From: Paenibacillus pabuli
GTDB taxonomy: Bacteria > Bacillota > Bacilli > Paenibacillales > Paenibacillaceae
Direction: 5' to 3'
Length of the DNA stretch: 64,000 nt
Assembly (NCBI RefSeq): GCF_039831995.1
Contig: NZ_JBDOIO010000004.1
Coordinates: 62,001 to 126,000 of the forward strand
Under the pieces are notes generated by a model. That model was not told the DNA's origin, did not search any database, and saw only the letters and a program-made list of their open reading frames with translations. Both the position numbers and the translations under genes were made by a program. Below, in pieces: positions 42,520-50,625 of the stretch (position 1 is its first letter; each line of letters starts with the position of its first letter).

Positions 42520-43866
42520 ATGACTATTTTTCAATTTCCGCAGGATTTTCGCTGGGGTACAGCAACAGCTTCCTATCAAATAGAAGGAGCAGCACAGGAA
42601 GGTGGACGCGGTGTATCCATTTGGGATACGTTTGCCCGGACACCAGGCAAAGTTTTCAACGGAGATAATGGAGATGTGGCTTGCGACAGTTACCACCGCT
42701 ATGAGGAAGATATTGAGCTGATGAAGAAGCTCGGTATCAACACGTACCGTTTCTCTATCGCCTGGCCGCGCATTATCCCCGACGGAGACGGCGAGATCAA
42801 TCGTGAAGGGCTGGACTTTTACCATCGTTTCGTGGACAAATTGCTTGAAGCAGGTATTGAACCTTTCTGCACACTGTATCACTGGGATCTGCCACAAGTG
42901 TTGGAGGATGACGGGGGCTGGGGTAACCGGAGAACCGTCGATGCATTTGTGAAATATGCAGAGGTCATCTTCAAGGAGTTCACGGGAAAAATCAAGTTAT
43001 GGCTGACATTTAACGAACCATGGTGTATTGCGTTCCTGTCGAACCTGCTGGGGATCCATGCACCGGGGAACAAAGACCTCCAGACCTCCCTTAATGTGGC
43101 TCATGGACTGCTTGTGGCTCATGGTAAAGCGGTGCAATCCTTCCGGCGCCTTGGCACTACGGGACAGATCGGTATTGCGCCGAATGTATGCTGGGCTGAG
43201 CCATACAGCAAGTCACCTGAAGATCAGGCGGCATGCGACCGCTCTATCGCACTCAATACAGACTGGTTCCTAGACCCGATCTACAAAGGTTCCTATCCGC
43301 AATTCATGGTGGATTGGTTTGCCCAAGCAGGTGCTACAGTGCCAATTCAGGAAGGCGATATGGAGATCATCTCGCAACCGATCGACCTGCTGGGTATCAA
43401 CTATTACACCATGGGTATTAATCGCTTCAATCCGGAGGCAGGGGCACTCCAGTCTGAAGAGGTGGATATGGGACTGACGAAGACGGACATTGGCTGGCCG
43501 ATTGAATCCCGTGGACTGTATGAGTTCATGCATTATTTGCAAAAGTATGGCAACGTTGATGTCTACATCACCGAGAATGGTGCTTGTATCAATGATGACC
43601 TGGAAAGTGGAAAAATTAATGATGATCGCCGGATCTCCTATTACGAACAGCATTTAGCCCAAATCCACCGGATCATTAACGATGGCATTAACTTGAAGGG
43701 GTATATGGCATGGTCTCTGATGGACAATTTTGAATGGGCAGAAGGATACCGGATGCGCTTTGGTCTCGTTCATGTGGACTATCGTTCACTGGTAAGAACG
43801 CCGAAGGAGAGTTTTTACTGGTACCAGAATGTCATTAAAAATAACTGGCTGGAGACACGTAATTAG
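42520..43866 (+). CDS. Glycoside hydrolase family 1 beta-glucosidase/beta-galactosidase
   Basis: A 448-residue TIM-barrel hydrolase of normal GH1 length. The acid/base is E166 in TFNEP and the nucleophile E352 in YITENG. The N-terminal signature FRWGTATASYQIEGA and the aglycone motif DNFEWAEGY point to a beta-glucosidase (or beta-galactosidase) rather than a 6-phospho-glycosidase. It is cytoplasmic. It shares a transcript with the GH95 gene, so removal of a fucosyl cap followed by beta-linked sugar release is a sensible order. A strong terminator closes the operon. Confidence 0.93.
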   Translation: MTIFQFPQDFRWGTATASYQIEGAAQEGGRGVSIWDTFARTPGKVFNGDNGDVACDSYHRYEEDIELMKKLGINTYRFSIAWPRIIPDGDGEINREGLDFYHRFVDKLLEAGIEPFCTLYHWDLPQVLEDDGGWGNRRTVDAFVKYAEVIFKEFTGKIKLWLTFNEPWCIAFLSNLLGIHAPGNKDLQTSLNVAHGLLVAHGKAVQSFRRLGTTGQIGIAPNVCWAEPYSKSPEDQAACDRSIALNTDWFLDPIYKGSYPQFMVDWFAQAGATVPIQEGDMEIISQPIDLLGINYYTMGINRFNPEAGALQSEEVDMGLTKTDIGWPIESRGLYEFMHYLQKYGNVDVYITENGACINDDLESGKINDDRRISYYEQHLAQIHRIINDGINLKGYMAWSLMDNFEWAEGYRMRFGLVHVDYRSLVRTPKESFYWYQNVIKNNWLETRN

Positions 43867-43902
43867 TTAGAGTCAGCTATTCAAACATACGCTTAGAATC
43901 AG

Positions 43903-43937
43903 ACGGTGGGTTCGGTTTATCCGAACTGCCGTTTTTT
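43903..43937 (+). terminator. Intrinsic terminator after the GH1 gene
   Basis: ACGG (43903-43906) plus GGTTCGG pair with CCGAAC plus CCGT around a TTTAT loop, followed by T7. Confidence 0.85.
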
Positions 43938-44113
43938 TATGGAGTTTTTCTAGGAACGGAGACATGTTCATAAAGCGTTCAAAAGGTTAAACCGCATTGC
44001 TGTTATGAAGAGGCTGTTTTTGGGTTATACATAACAAGAATATAAAATAAGTGTTTGTCAACATCAGAATTTAAAATAAAGTGTCCAAATTGCGAAATAA
44101 ATTTGAACATTTG

Positions 44114-44144
44114 TTGACTAAAAATCATACTGATGTGGTATATT
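44114..44144 (+). promoter_or_regulatory. Promoter of the 87-aa membrane protein gene
   Basis: TTGACT (44114-44119) and TATATT (44139-44144) with a 19-bp spacer; a 17-bp choice gives a weaker -10. Apart from this and the operator below I see nothing in the 43938-44189 gap. Confidence 0.5.
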
Positions 44145-44151
44145 GGTATAA

Positions 44152-44165
44152 GGAAAGCACTTACA
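44152..44165 (+). promoter_or_regulatory. GGAAAGCACTTACA operator at the start site of the 87-aa gene
   Basis: It differs from the operator of binding-protein gene 2 only at its first base and begins 8 bp after the proposed -10 box, which links this gene to the sugar-utilisation genes before it. Confidence 0.5.
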
Positions 44166-44189
44166 AAAAGGGAAAAGGAAGTGTTTACT

Positions 44190-44453
44190 ATGGCATCGAA
44201 GACAGCAATGGTAAGCCAATTGGAGCGCAAAGACAAGAATATGCGGCGCGCAGTGTTGACGATGACAGTTTTGGCCTGGATCGCCCTCATTACAGGAGTG
44301 GTCATGTGCTTGATTAACCTGAATGATTTTAATGACCGAAATCTTGGCTTGATGGTGGGTATTGGTTTTCTAGTAGGTAGTGTGTTTATTTATGTAATCG
44401 CCAAATCGATTGGTCTTGTTCATACACGCCGGGAAGACGAAGGAGCGGATTGA
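44190..44453 (+). CDS. Small two-helix membrane protein, unknown function
   Basis: An 87-residue protein with a polar, charged N-terminus (about 1-19), two hydrophobic segments (about 22-44 and 52-75) and an acidic tail (RREDEGAD). AAAGGAAGTG precedes ATG 44190; an earlier in-frame ATG at 44133 overlaps the promoter. I do not recognise a family. It follows the sugar locus and shares its start-site operator, so it may belong to the regulon. It is also next to the quinol oxidase operon, but a terminator lies between. Confidence 0.7.
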   Translation: MASKTAMVSQLERKDKNMRRAVLTMTVLAWIALITGVVMCLINLNDFNDRNLGLMVGIGFLVGSVFIYVIAKSIGLVHTRREDEGAD

Positions 44454-44516
44454 ATTATAATCTGGCGATCTTTCGTTCATAATAAGACTGGATAAGTACC
44501 CGGAATCCAGTCAATA

Positions 44517-44568
44517 AAGCCCTTTGCGGATTCGTTGATACTGTTCAACGGGACTGCAAAGGGTTTTA
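44517..44568 (+). terminator. Intrinsic terminator after the 87-aa gene
   Basis: CCCTTTGC (44520-44527) pairs with GCAAAGGG (44556-44563), with inner CGTTGA/TTCAACG pairing, followed by T4. Confidence 0.8.
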
Positions 44569-44582
44569 TTTTGTGACTTGAA

Positions 44583-44597
44583 GTGTAATGATTACAA
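44583..44597 (+). promoter_or_regulatory. Fur-family-like 7-1-7 palindrome upstream of qoxA
   Basis: GTGTAATGATTACAA contains the perfect palindrome TGTAAT-G-ATTACA and the TAAT-N-ATTA core shared by Fur, PerR and Zur boxes. It lies 176 bp before qoxA. The outer bases do not exactly match any one of the three consensus boxes. Confidence 0.4.
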
Positions 44598-44772
44598 TGG
44601 AAAAATATCAAGTGTGCAAGCGATTTGTGAGAAAAAATTCACACATTTAAGGTGTAAAATCGACAAATTTGTTAACAAGAACAAAAAAGTTGCTCATTTC
44701 TGATATCTTTAGAAGGAAGAGAGTAGTATACTGATTTTTCAGTATGAGCGAATTTAAGGAGAGGGGATCAAG

Positions 44773-45732
44773 ATGAACAAGAAACCTAGGTCGCTAACCC
44801 GGATTATCATTCCGGTTGTCCTGACGTTGGTTACAATTGCATTGATTGTCTGGCCAATGCTGGCAGGCGGGCAGTACGTTGTTCTGGATCCGAAGGGACC
44901 TATTGGCGCTTCGCAGAGAGATTTGATTGTCATTTCGACGATTCTTTGTGCGATTGTTATCGTGCCTGTATTGATTTTGTCTGCTGTAATCGTTTGGCGT
45001 TACCGCGACAAGCCGGACAATAAAGCTGCTTATGAGCCGAACTGGGCTCATAGTACCAAAGCTGAGGCTATCTGGTGGACGGTTCCAATTGTAATCATTG
45101 GTTTGCTTGCGATCGTAACTGTTCGCTACACCTATGATTTGGAACCTTCGAAGCCACTGGCTTCCGAGAAAGAACCCATTACCATTCAAGTATCATCATT
45201 GGACTGGAAATGGTTGTTTATGTATCCTGAGCAAGGCATTGCAACGGTCAATACGCTGAATATTCCGGCAGACCGGCCCGTGAAATTTGAGCTCACCGCG
45301 GATTCACCGATGAACTCATTCTGGATTCCGCAGCTTGGTGGACAAATTTATACGATGTCGGGTATGGCGATGACCTTGTATTTGCAAGCTGATCACGAAG
45401 GAACTTACTTCGGTTCAGGTGCTAACTTTACGGGTGAACATTTTGCCCAAATGCGATTCGACGTCAACGCAACATCAGATGAAGAATTCGATCAATGGGT
45501 GAGAGAAGTGAAAAATCAATCCCAGCCGCTGACGCAAGAGACGTATAATACACTGGCGGAACCGGGAACAAGCAATGTTGCTTATTATTCTTCCTTCCCT
45601 GAAGGCTTGTTCCAAGACATTGTGACCAAGTATGTCATTGAAGGTACAGGCGCTCATAACCATGGAACTTCGGAAGAAGCTGCAGGCGCCCAAGACAATG
45701 CGTCCACTAAAGTGGACAAGAGTGCTAACTAA
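44773..45732 (+). CDS. qoxA: Quinol oxidase (aa3-type) subunit II
   Basis: A 319-residue subunit with two N-terminal membrane helices (about 12-32 and 50-72, another at 95-113) and an extracytoplasmic cupredoxin-like domain. The CuA-binding cysteines of cytochrome c oxidases are absent: the loop reads GSGANFTGEHFAQM, so it should be a quinol oxidase. Early motifs VLDPKGPIGASQRDLI match QoxA. The C-terminal tail is rich in His and acidic residues. AAGGAGAGGGG precedes the ATG. It is the first gene of qoxABCD. A TATACT -10 box (44727-44732) has only a weak -35. Confidence 0.93.
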   Translation: MNKKPRSLTRIIIPVVLTLVTIALIVWPMLAGGQYVVLDPKGPIGASQRDLIVISTILCAIVIVPVLILSAVIVWRYRDKPDNKAAYEPNWAHSTKAEAIWWTVPIVIIGLLAIVTVRYTYDLEPSKPLASEKEPITIQVSSLDWKWLFMYPEQGIATVNTLNIPADRPVKFELTADSPMNSFWIPQLGGQIYTMSGMAMTLYLQADHEGTYFGSGANFTGEHFAQMRFDVNATSDEEFDQWVREVKNQSQPLTQETYNTLAEPGTSNVAYYSSFPEGLFQDIVTKYVIEGTGAHNHGTSEEAAGAQDNASTKVDKSAN

Positions 45733-45753
45733 AGATTCGAAAGGAGGCCCCCA

Positions 45754-47724
45754 ATGTTAGAGAGACTTAAGGAGTTTGCATCGGAGTTTTTCGTTACCGG
45801 TGACCCGCTGATTTATGGTGCGGACGTGGCCATCGGTATTACGATGATTACCATCGTAGCGGTGCTGACTTATTTCAAAAAATGGGGCTGGCTCTGGCGT
45901 AACTGGTTAACAACCGTCGATCATAAAAAGATCGGTATTATGTATATCATTGCTTCCATCATCATGTTGTTCCGTGGTGGTGTCGATGCGCTGATGATGC
46001 GTCTTCAGCTAGCTATGCCTAACATGGATTTCTTACATCCAGAACATTATAACCAAGTCTTTACGACTCACGGTACCATCATGATCCTGTTCATGGCGAT
46101 GCCATTTATGTTCGGATTGTTTAACGTAATTGTGCCTCTTCAAATAGGGGCAAGGGACGTCGCATTTCCGTTCCTGAATGCATTAAGCTTCTGGTTATTC
46201 TTCCTGGGAGCAATGCTGTTCAACCTATCCTTTGTTATCGGTGGATCACCTGATGCTGGATGGCTGAGTTATCCGCCTCTATCGGAACTGTCACACAGTC
46301 CGGGGGTAGGACAGAACTTCTATATATGGGGTATACAGATCTCGGGTATCGGTTCCCTGGCTACCGGTATCAACTTCCTGGTTACCATCATTAAAATGCG
46401 TGCGCCAGGCATGAAATGGATGAAAATGCCGATGTTCACATGGTCGGTATTCTCCACTTGTATCATCATCTTGTTTGCATTCCCAATTTTGACCGTGACG
46501 CTTGCATTGCTCTTCCTTGACCGATTCGGCGGGGCGCATTTCTTCACGCTTGATATGGGCGGTAACCCGATGATGTATATCAACTTGATCTGGATGTGGG
46601 GTCACCCTGAGGTATACATTGTCGTCTTGCCGGCATTCGGTGTGTTCTCCGAGATTGTAAGTACCTTCTCGAAGAAAAAACTGTTTGGTTACAAATCCAT
46701 GGTATTTGCAATGTTGATCATTAGCTTCCTGTCCTTCTTCACATGGGCGCATCACTTCTTCACGATGGGTTCGGGAGCAGACGTTAATGCATTCTTCGCT
46801 GTTACAACGATGTTGATTGCAATACCGACAGGGGTTAAAATCTTTAACTGGCTGTTTACGATGTATCGCGGACGGATCCGCATGGCCACCCCGATGTTAT
46901 GGACAATCGCATTTATTCCATGCTTTATCGTCGGGGGTATGACAGGGGTTCTGCTGTCTGTCGCACCTGCTGACTTCCAGTTCCACAACAGTTACTTCCT
47001 GATTGCCCACTTCCACCAAGTATTGATCGGTGGCGTAGTATTCGGATACTTCGCAGGTCTGTACTACTGGTGGCCAAAAATGTTCGGTTTCCAACTCGAA
47101 GAGAAACTGGGCAAATGGGCTTTCTGGACTTGGAATATTGGTTTCTATGTCTGCTTCATGCCGCAGTACGCTGTAGGTTTGATGGGTATGACACGTCGTC
47201 TGAGCACCTACGGCTGGGATACCGGCTGGTGGGAACTGAACTTCGTATCCACAATCGGGGCATTCCTGATGGGTGTAGGTTTCTTGTTCCAGGTTGCACA
47301 AATCGCAGACGGTATTCGCAAATACAAAACACTCAAAGCATCCGGCGATCCATGGGATGGTCGTACACTCGAGTGGTCGATTCCTTCACCAGCTCCTGAG
47401 TACAACTTCGCCATTACACCGCGCGGTGATGATATTGATGAGTGGTGGGAAGAGAAAGAACGTCGTGCCAAAGGCATTTACCCACCAGAGCAACCGCTCG
47501 AGCCGATTCATATGCCTAAGAACTCCGCAATTCCATTTATCATGTCTGTGTTCTGGTTCATCGCCGGCTTCGGCTTTGTATTCGGATGGCTGTGGATGGC
47601 GATTCTCGGACTCGCTGGCGTAGGGATCTGCATGATCGCTCGTTCATTCTCATACGATACGGATTATTACATTCCGGTCGACGAAATTAAGCGTACCGAA
47701 GCGTCGTTAAGGGGGTCGGTATAA
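45754..47724 (+). CDS. qoxB: Quinol oxidase subunit I
   Basis: This 656-residue catalytic subunit reduces oxygen to water and pumps protons. Haem and copper ligands are visible: TTHGTIM, WGHPEVYIVVLPAFG (CuB His and the Tyr), THHFFTMG-like AHHFFTMG, and LIAHFHQVLIGG with the haem histidines. The N-terminus FFVTGDPLIYGADV and C-terminal YYIPVDEIKRTE closely follow B. subtilis QoxB. AAGGAGG precedes the ATG 21 bp after qoxA. The stop overlaps the qoxC ATG by one base (TAATG). Confidence 0.96.
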   Translation: MLERLKEFASEFFVTGDPLIYGADVAIGITMITIVAVLTYFKKWGWLWRNWLTTVDHKKIGIMYIIASIIMLFRGGVDALMMRLQLAMPNMDFLHPEHYNQVFTTHGTIMILFMAMPFMFGLFNVIVPLQIGARDVAFPFLNALSFWLFFLGAMLFNLSFVIGGSPDAGWLSYPPLSELSHSPGVGQNFYIWGIQISGIGSLATGINFLVTIIKMRAPGMKWMKMPMFTWSVFSTCIIILFAFPILTVTLALLFLDRFGGAHFFTLDMGGNPMMYINLIWMWGHPEVYIVVLPAFGVFSEIVSTFSKKKLFGYKSMVFAMLIISFLSFFTWAHHFFTMGSGADVNAFFAVTTMLIAIPTGVKIFNWLFTMYRGRIRMATPMLWTIAFIPCFIVGGMTGVLLSVAPADFQFHNSYFLIAHFHQVLIGGVVFGYFAGLYYWWPKMFGFQLEEKLGKWAFWTWNIGFYVCFMPQYAVGLMGMTRRLSTYGWDTGWWELNFVSTIGAFLMGVGFLFQVAQIADGIRKYKTLKASGDPWDGRTLEWSIPSPAPEYNFAITPRGDDIDEWWEEKERRAKGIYPPEQPLEPIHMPKNSAIPFIMSVFWFIAGFGFVFGWLWMAILGLAGVGICMIARSFSYDTDYYIPVDEIKRTEASLRGSV

Positions 47725-48338
47725 TGGCTCAAGCAGCCGCTAAACATGGTCACGATCACGGTCACGACCATGGTCACCATGATCCACAAGAATTGAAATT
47801 GCTCGGTTTCTGGTTCTTCCTGATATCCGACGTTATCCTGTTCTCCGTATTGTTCGCAACCTTTATTGTGTTGCGTGACAATACGGCGGGCGGACCAATA
47901 TTGTCAGAGCTGATTAAAATGCCTGGCGTTATCGCCGAGACATTTATCTTGCTCACAAGTTCATTTACGAGCGGACTTGCCGTTCTTGCAATGAACCAAG
48001 GTAAAGTGAAGCAACTGATTAGCTGGCTGGCTGTTACAGCCGTTCTCGGTGCAGCCTTTATCGCACTTGAAGTAACCGAGTTTGTTGAGATGATTCACGA
48101 AGGATTCAGCTACACTACGAGTGCTGCTTCCGGCGCATTCTTCACCCTCGTGGGAACTCACGGACTTCACGTATCGTTAGGTTTGATCTGGATGATCGGA
48201 CTCATGTTCCAACTGAAAAAACGTGGTATTACCGATGTTACTCGCGGTAAAATTAACGTCATCAGCTTGTACTGGCACTTCTTGGACGTCGTATGGATCT
48301 TCCTCCTGTCGATCGTTTATCTGATGGGGGTGATGTAG
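47724..48338 (+). CDS. qoxC: Quinol oxidase subunit III
   Basis: A 204-residue subunit with five membrane helices, belonging to the COX3 family. The N-terminus is strikingly histidine-rich (KHGHDHGHDHGHHD), which could bind copper or zinc but is common in this subunit. LGFWFFLISDVILFSVLFATF and the GTHGLHVSLGLIWM segment are family signatures. It overlaps qoxB by one base and abuts qoxD with no gap, so all four subunits are translated from one mRNA. Confidence 0.94.
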   Translation: MAQAAAKHGHDHGHDHGHHDPQELKLLGFWFFLISDVILFSVLFATFIVLRDNTAGGPILSELIKMPGVIAETFILLTSSFTSGLAVLAMNQGKVKQLISWLAVTAVLGAAFIALEVTEFVEMIHEGFSYTTSAASGAFFTLVGTHGLHVSLGLIWMIGLMFQLKKRGITDVTRGKINVISLYWHFLDVVWIFLLSIVYLMGVM

Positions 48339-48668
48339 ATGGCAGAGCATAACTCACATGATTCCCATGCTCACGAACAGCATGGCTCCATGAAGTCCTA
48401 TGTCATCGGCTTCATTCTGTCCATCGTCCTCACAATCATCCCGTTGGTGGTTGTACTGAACGATATGATGGGCAGAACAGGAACAATGGTTGTTATTCTC
48501 GTAACGGCTGCACTTCAGTTTGTGGTTCAACTCTTCTTCTTCATGCATATTCGTGAAACAGGAAAACCACGCTGGAATGTCATGGCTTTGATTTTCGGCC
48601 TGTTGATCATGATGACCATCGTTATCGGTTCAATCTGGATCATGCTGAATAACGTCGTTGCACATTAA
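48339..48668 (+). CDS. qoxD: Quinol oxidase subunit IV
   Basis: A 109-residue COX4_pro-type subunit with three membrane helices (about 20-40, 48-70, 80-103) and a His-rich start (HNSHDSHAHEQHGS). The motif QFVVQLFFFMHIRE between helices 2 and 3 is typical. It begins immediately after the qoxC stop and is the last gene of the operon. Confidence 0.92.
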   Translation: MAEHNSHDSHAHEQHGSMKSYVIGFILSIVLTIIPLVVVLNDMMGRTGTMVVILVTAALQFVVQLFFFMHIRETGKPRWNVMALIFGLLIMMTIVIGSIWIMLNNVVAH

Positions 48669-48681
48669 TGTTTGAATAAAG

Positions 48682-48723
48682 AGGATCTCCCGGTCTGCAC
48701 TGCAGACTGTGGAGATCCTTTTT
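48682..48723 (+). terminator. Intrinsic terminator of the qox operon
   Basis: AGGATCTCC (48682-48690) pairs with GGAGATCCT (48711-48719), with inner TCTGC/GCAGA pairing, followed by T5. Confidence 0.9.
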
Positions 48724-48806
48724 AGATTTAATACGGATGGAAAGCAAAATAAACAACTTGGATTAAAATCAGTTTATTTTCAAAAAAAGGTACACAAAAG
48801 ATACAT

Positions 48807-48842
48807 AATGAACTAAAATGAACTTATATGAACTTTTATAAT
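48807..48842 (+). promoter_or_regulatory. Three helically phased direct repeats at the kduI promoter
   Basis: ATGAACT occurs at 48808, 48818 and 48828, exactly 10 bp apart, directly before a perfect -10 box TATAAT (48837-48842). The -35 region is poor and lies within the repeats, as expected for a promoter controlled by a protein that binds one face of the DNA. Confidence 0.55.
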
Positions 48843-48886
48843 CAAATCAATTCAAACATCACTCAATTGACGAAGGGAATGGATTA

Positions 48887-49729
48887 ATGATGGAAAATCG
48901 TTATGCTGCACACCCCAATGAAGTGAAAAATTATGATACGTCTCGCCTGCGTGAAGAATTTTTGATGGAGCAATTGTTCGCAACAGACGAGCTGGTTACT
49001 GTATATTCTCATGTGGACCGTTATATTGTAGGAACTGCGGTACCTCAGAGCAAGGACATTGCGCTTGAAGTGAACCTGAAAGACATTGGAACGGACTTTT
49101 TCCTGGAGCGTCGTGAAATCGGTATCATTAACGTGGGAGGTCATGGTACGGTTACGGCGGATGGACAGGGATATGAGATTGGTGCCAAAGAATGCCTTTA
49201 TATCGGAAAAGGTGTGAAAGAGGTTGTGTTCAAAAGTAATGGTAATGAGCAGCCAGCTCAGTTCTATTTTGTATCCACACCAGCACATCACACTTACCCT
49301 ACGCAAAAGGCAACCCAGGAACAAGCTCAGCCGAACCACCTGGGCAGCATTGAAAGCTCGAATGAACGGACCATTTATCGCTACATCCATCAGGGTGAGG
49401 GCGGAATTCAGAGCTGTCAGTTGGTAATGGGAATTACCGAGCTGGACAAGGGTAACATGTGGAACACCATGCCTGCACATACCCATAACCGCCGTTCCGA
49501 AGTATACTTGTATTTCAATCTGCCGGAGGACGGCGTGGTATTCCACATGATGGGGGAACCAAACGAGACTCGGCATCTGGTTGTACGTGACCGTCAGGCG
49601 ATCATCTCTCCAAGCTGGTCCATTCACAGCGGAGTAGGCACGAGCAGCTATACGTTCTGTTGGGCCATGGCTGGTGAGAACCAAACGTTCGAGGATATGG
49701 ACGGCGTGGCGATGAAAGACCTCAAGTAA
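48887..49729 (+). CDS. kduI: 5-dehydro-4-deoxy-D-glucuronate isomerase
   Basis: A 280-residue cupin enzyme that isomerises 4-deoxy-L-threo-5-hexosulose uronate, a product of pectin or glycosaminoglycan lyases, to 3-deoxy-D-glycero-2,5-hexodiulosonate. The zinc ligands are in MPAHTHNRRSEVYLYF (two His and Glu) and SPSWSIHSGVG (His). Several blocks (FLERREIGIINVGG, YIGKGVKEVVF, GENQTFEDMD) match E. coli KduI almost word for word. The next-step enzyme KduD is encoded two genes later. GAAGGGA lies upstream; ATG 48890 is a possible alternative start. Confidence 0.95.
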   Translation: MMENRYAAHPNEVKNYDTSRLREEFLMEQLFATDELVTVYSHVDRYIVGTAVPQSKDIALEVNLKDIGTDFFLERREIGIINVGGHGTVTADGQGYEIGAKECLYIGKGVKEVVFKSNGNEQPAQFYFVSTPAHHTYPTQKATQEQAQPNHLGSIESSNERTIYRYIHQGEGGIQSCQLVMGITELDKGNMWNTMPAHTHNRRSEVYLYFNLPEDGVVFHMMGEPNETRHLVVRDRQAIISPSWSIHSGVGTSSYTFCWAMAGENQTFEDMDGVAMKDLK

Positions 49730-49764
49730 ACACGTAAATTCCAAAGAAACAGGAAGTTGATTGT

Positions 49765-50523
49765 ATGAATCCATTGAAAAGACACGAGAAAATTATGGAG
49801 GCTCTGCTGGAGCGCCAGGAAGTTACTGTTAGTGATCTGAGCGAACTGCTGCAGGTGACCGGCAAGACGGTTCGAGAGGATCTCGACAAGCTGGAAGCGA
49901 TGGGGTTGCTTGTGCGTGTCCATGGAGGGGCCATGCTGGCTCAGAATGACCAGTATGGTATCCTCACAAGCCGCGGAGCCACAGAGAAGCATCATTCCGA
50001 GAAAACGGAGATCGCCGAGCGTGCGCTCGCTTATATACGTCCCCATGAAATCATTGCGCTGGACGGAGGGAGCACCACACTTGAAATGGCGAAGCGGATG
50101 GACAATCAGCCGCTCACTGTCGTAACCAATGACCTCTTCATTATCGCAGAGCTGACCAAAAAGGAGCAGGTCCGACTGGTTGTGCCAGGAGGGGCAAGAG
50201 TTCGTAATATGCTGGTGGGAGACGATACGGCGACTTTCATCTCCAGTCTAAATATCCACAAAGCATTTATCTCAACCACGGCACTACATCCGGAGTTCGG
50301 ACTATCCATTTACACAGGTGATCTGGTTCCACTGAAAAAGGCAATGATCTCGGCCTCCCAGCAGATCTTCGGCGTGGTGGATCATTATAAATTCGGACAG
50401 TTTGCGCTGCGGACCTTTGCCCATTGTTCGGAGCTGGACTGTATTATCAGTGACAGCCATCTGGACGAAGAGACAGCAGCACTGTACAACCAACTCGGAG
50501 TCAAAGTCGATTATCAAAGCTAA
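49765..50523 (+). CDS. DeoR family transcriptional regulator
   Basis: A 252-residue sugar-responsive regulator. An N-terminal DeoR helix-turn-helix (EKIMEALLERQEVTVSDLSELLQVTGKTVREDLDKLE) is followed by the DeoRC sensor fold with the phosphosugar-binding loop IALDGGSTTLEMAKRM and LVVPGGARV. Members usually repress until a phosphorylated sugar binds. It lies 35 bp after kduI and 102 bp before kduD, so it should control uronate catabolism, perhaps through the ATGAACT repeats upstream of kduI; that link is inference. Confidence 0.92.
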   Translation: MNPLKRHEKIMEALLERQEVTVSDLSELLQVTGKTVREDLDKLEAMGLLVRVHGGAMLAQNDQYGILTSRGATEKHHSEKTEIAERALAYIRPHEIIALDGGSTTLEMAKRMDNQPLTVVTNDLFIIAELTKKEQVRLVVPGGARVRNMLVGDDTATFISSLNIHKAFISTTALHPEFGLSIYTGDLVPLKKAMISASQQIFGVVDHYKFGQFALRTFAHCSELDCIISDSHLDEETAALYNQLGVKVDYQS

Positions 50524-50625
50524 ACGCACAGAAGCGCTTAATGTCTGAATCACTAAGCATAAACATAAGAAGTTGATTTGCATCACTTATAGGTTTGCAT
50601 CTCATAACATGCGGAGGAATCATTC

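Noticed and set aside
44625..44643. Rex or Fnr site upstream of qoxA
   Set aside because: TTGTGA and TCACA half sites are present, but the spacer is 8 nt while Rex and Fnr/Crp sites need 6. Kept only as an observation within a finding.
48884..49774. 296-residue open frame on the minus strand
   Set aside because: Antisense shadow of kduI; the plus strand encodes a complete, well-conserved enzyme.
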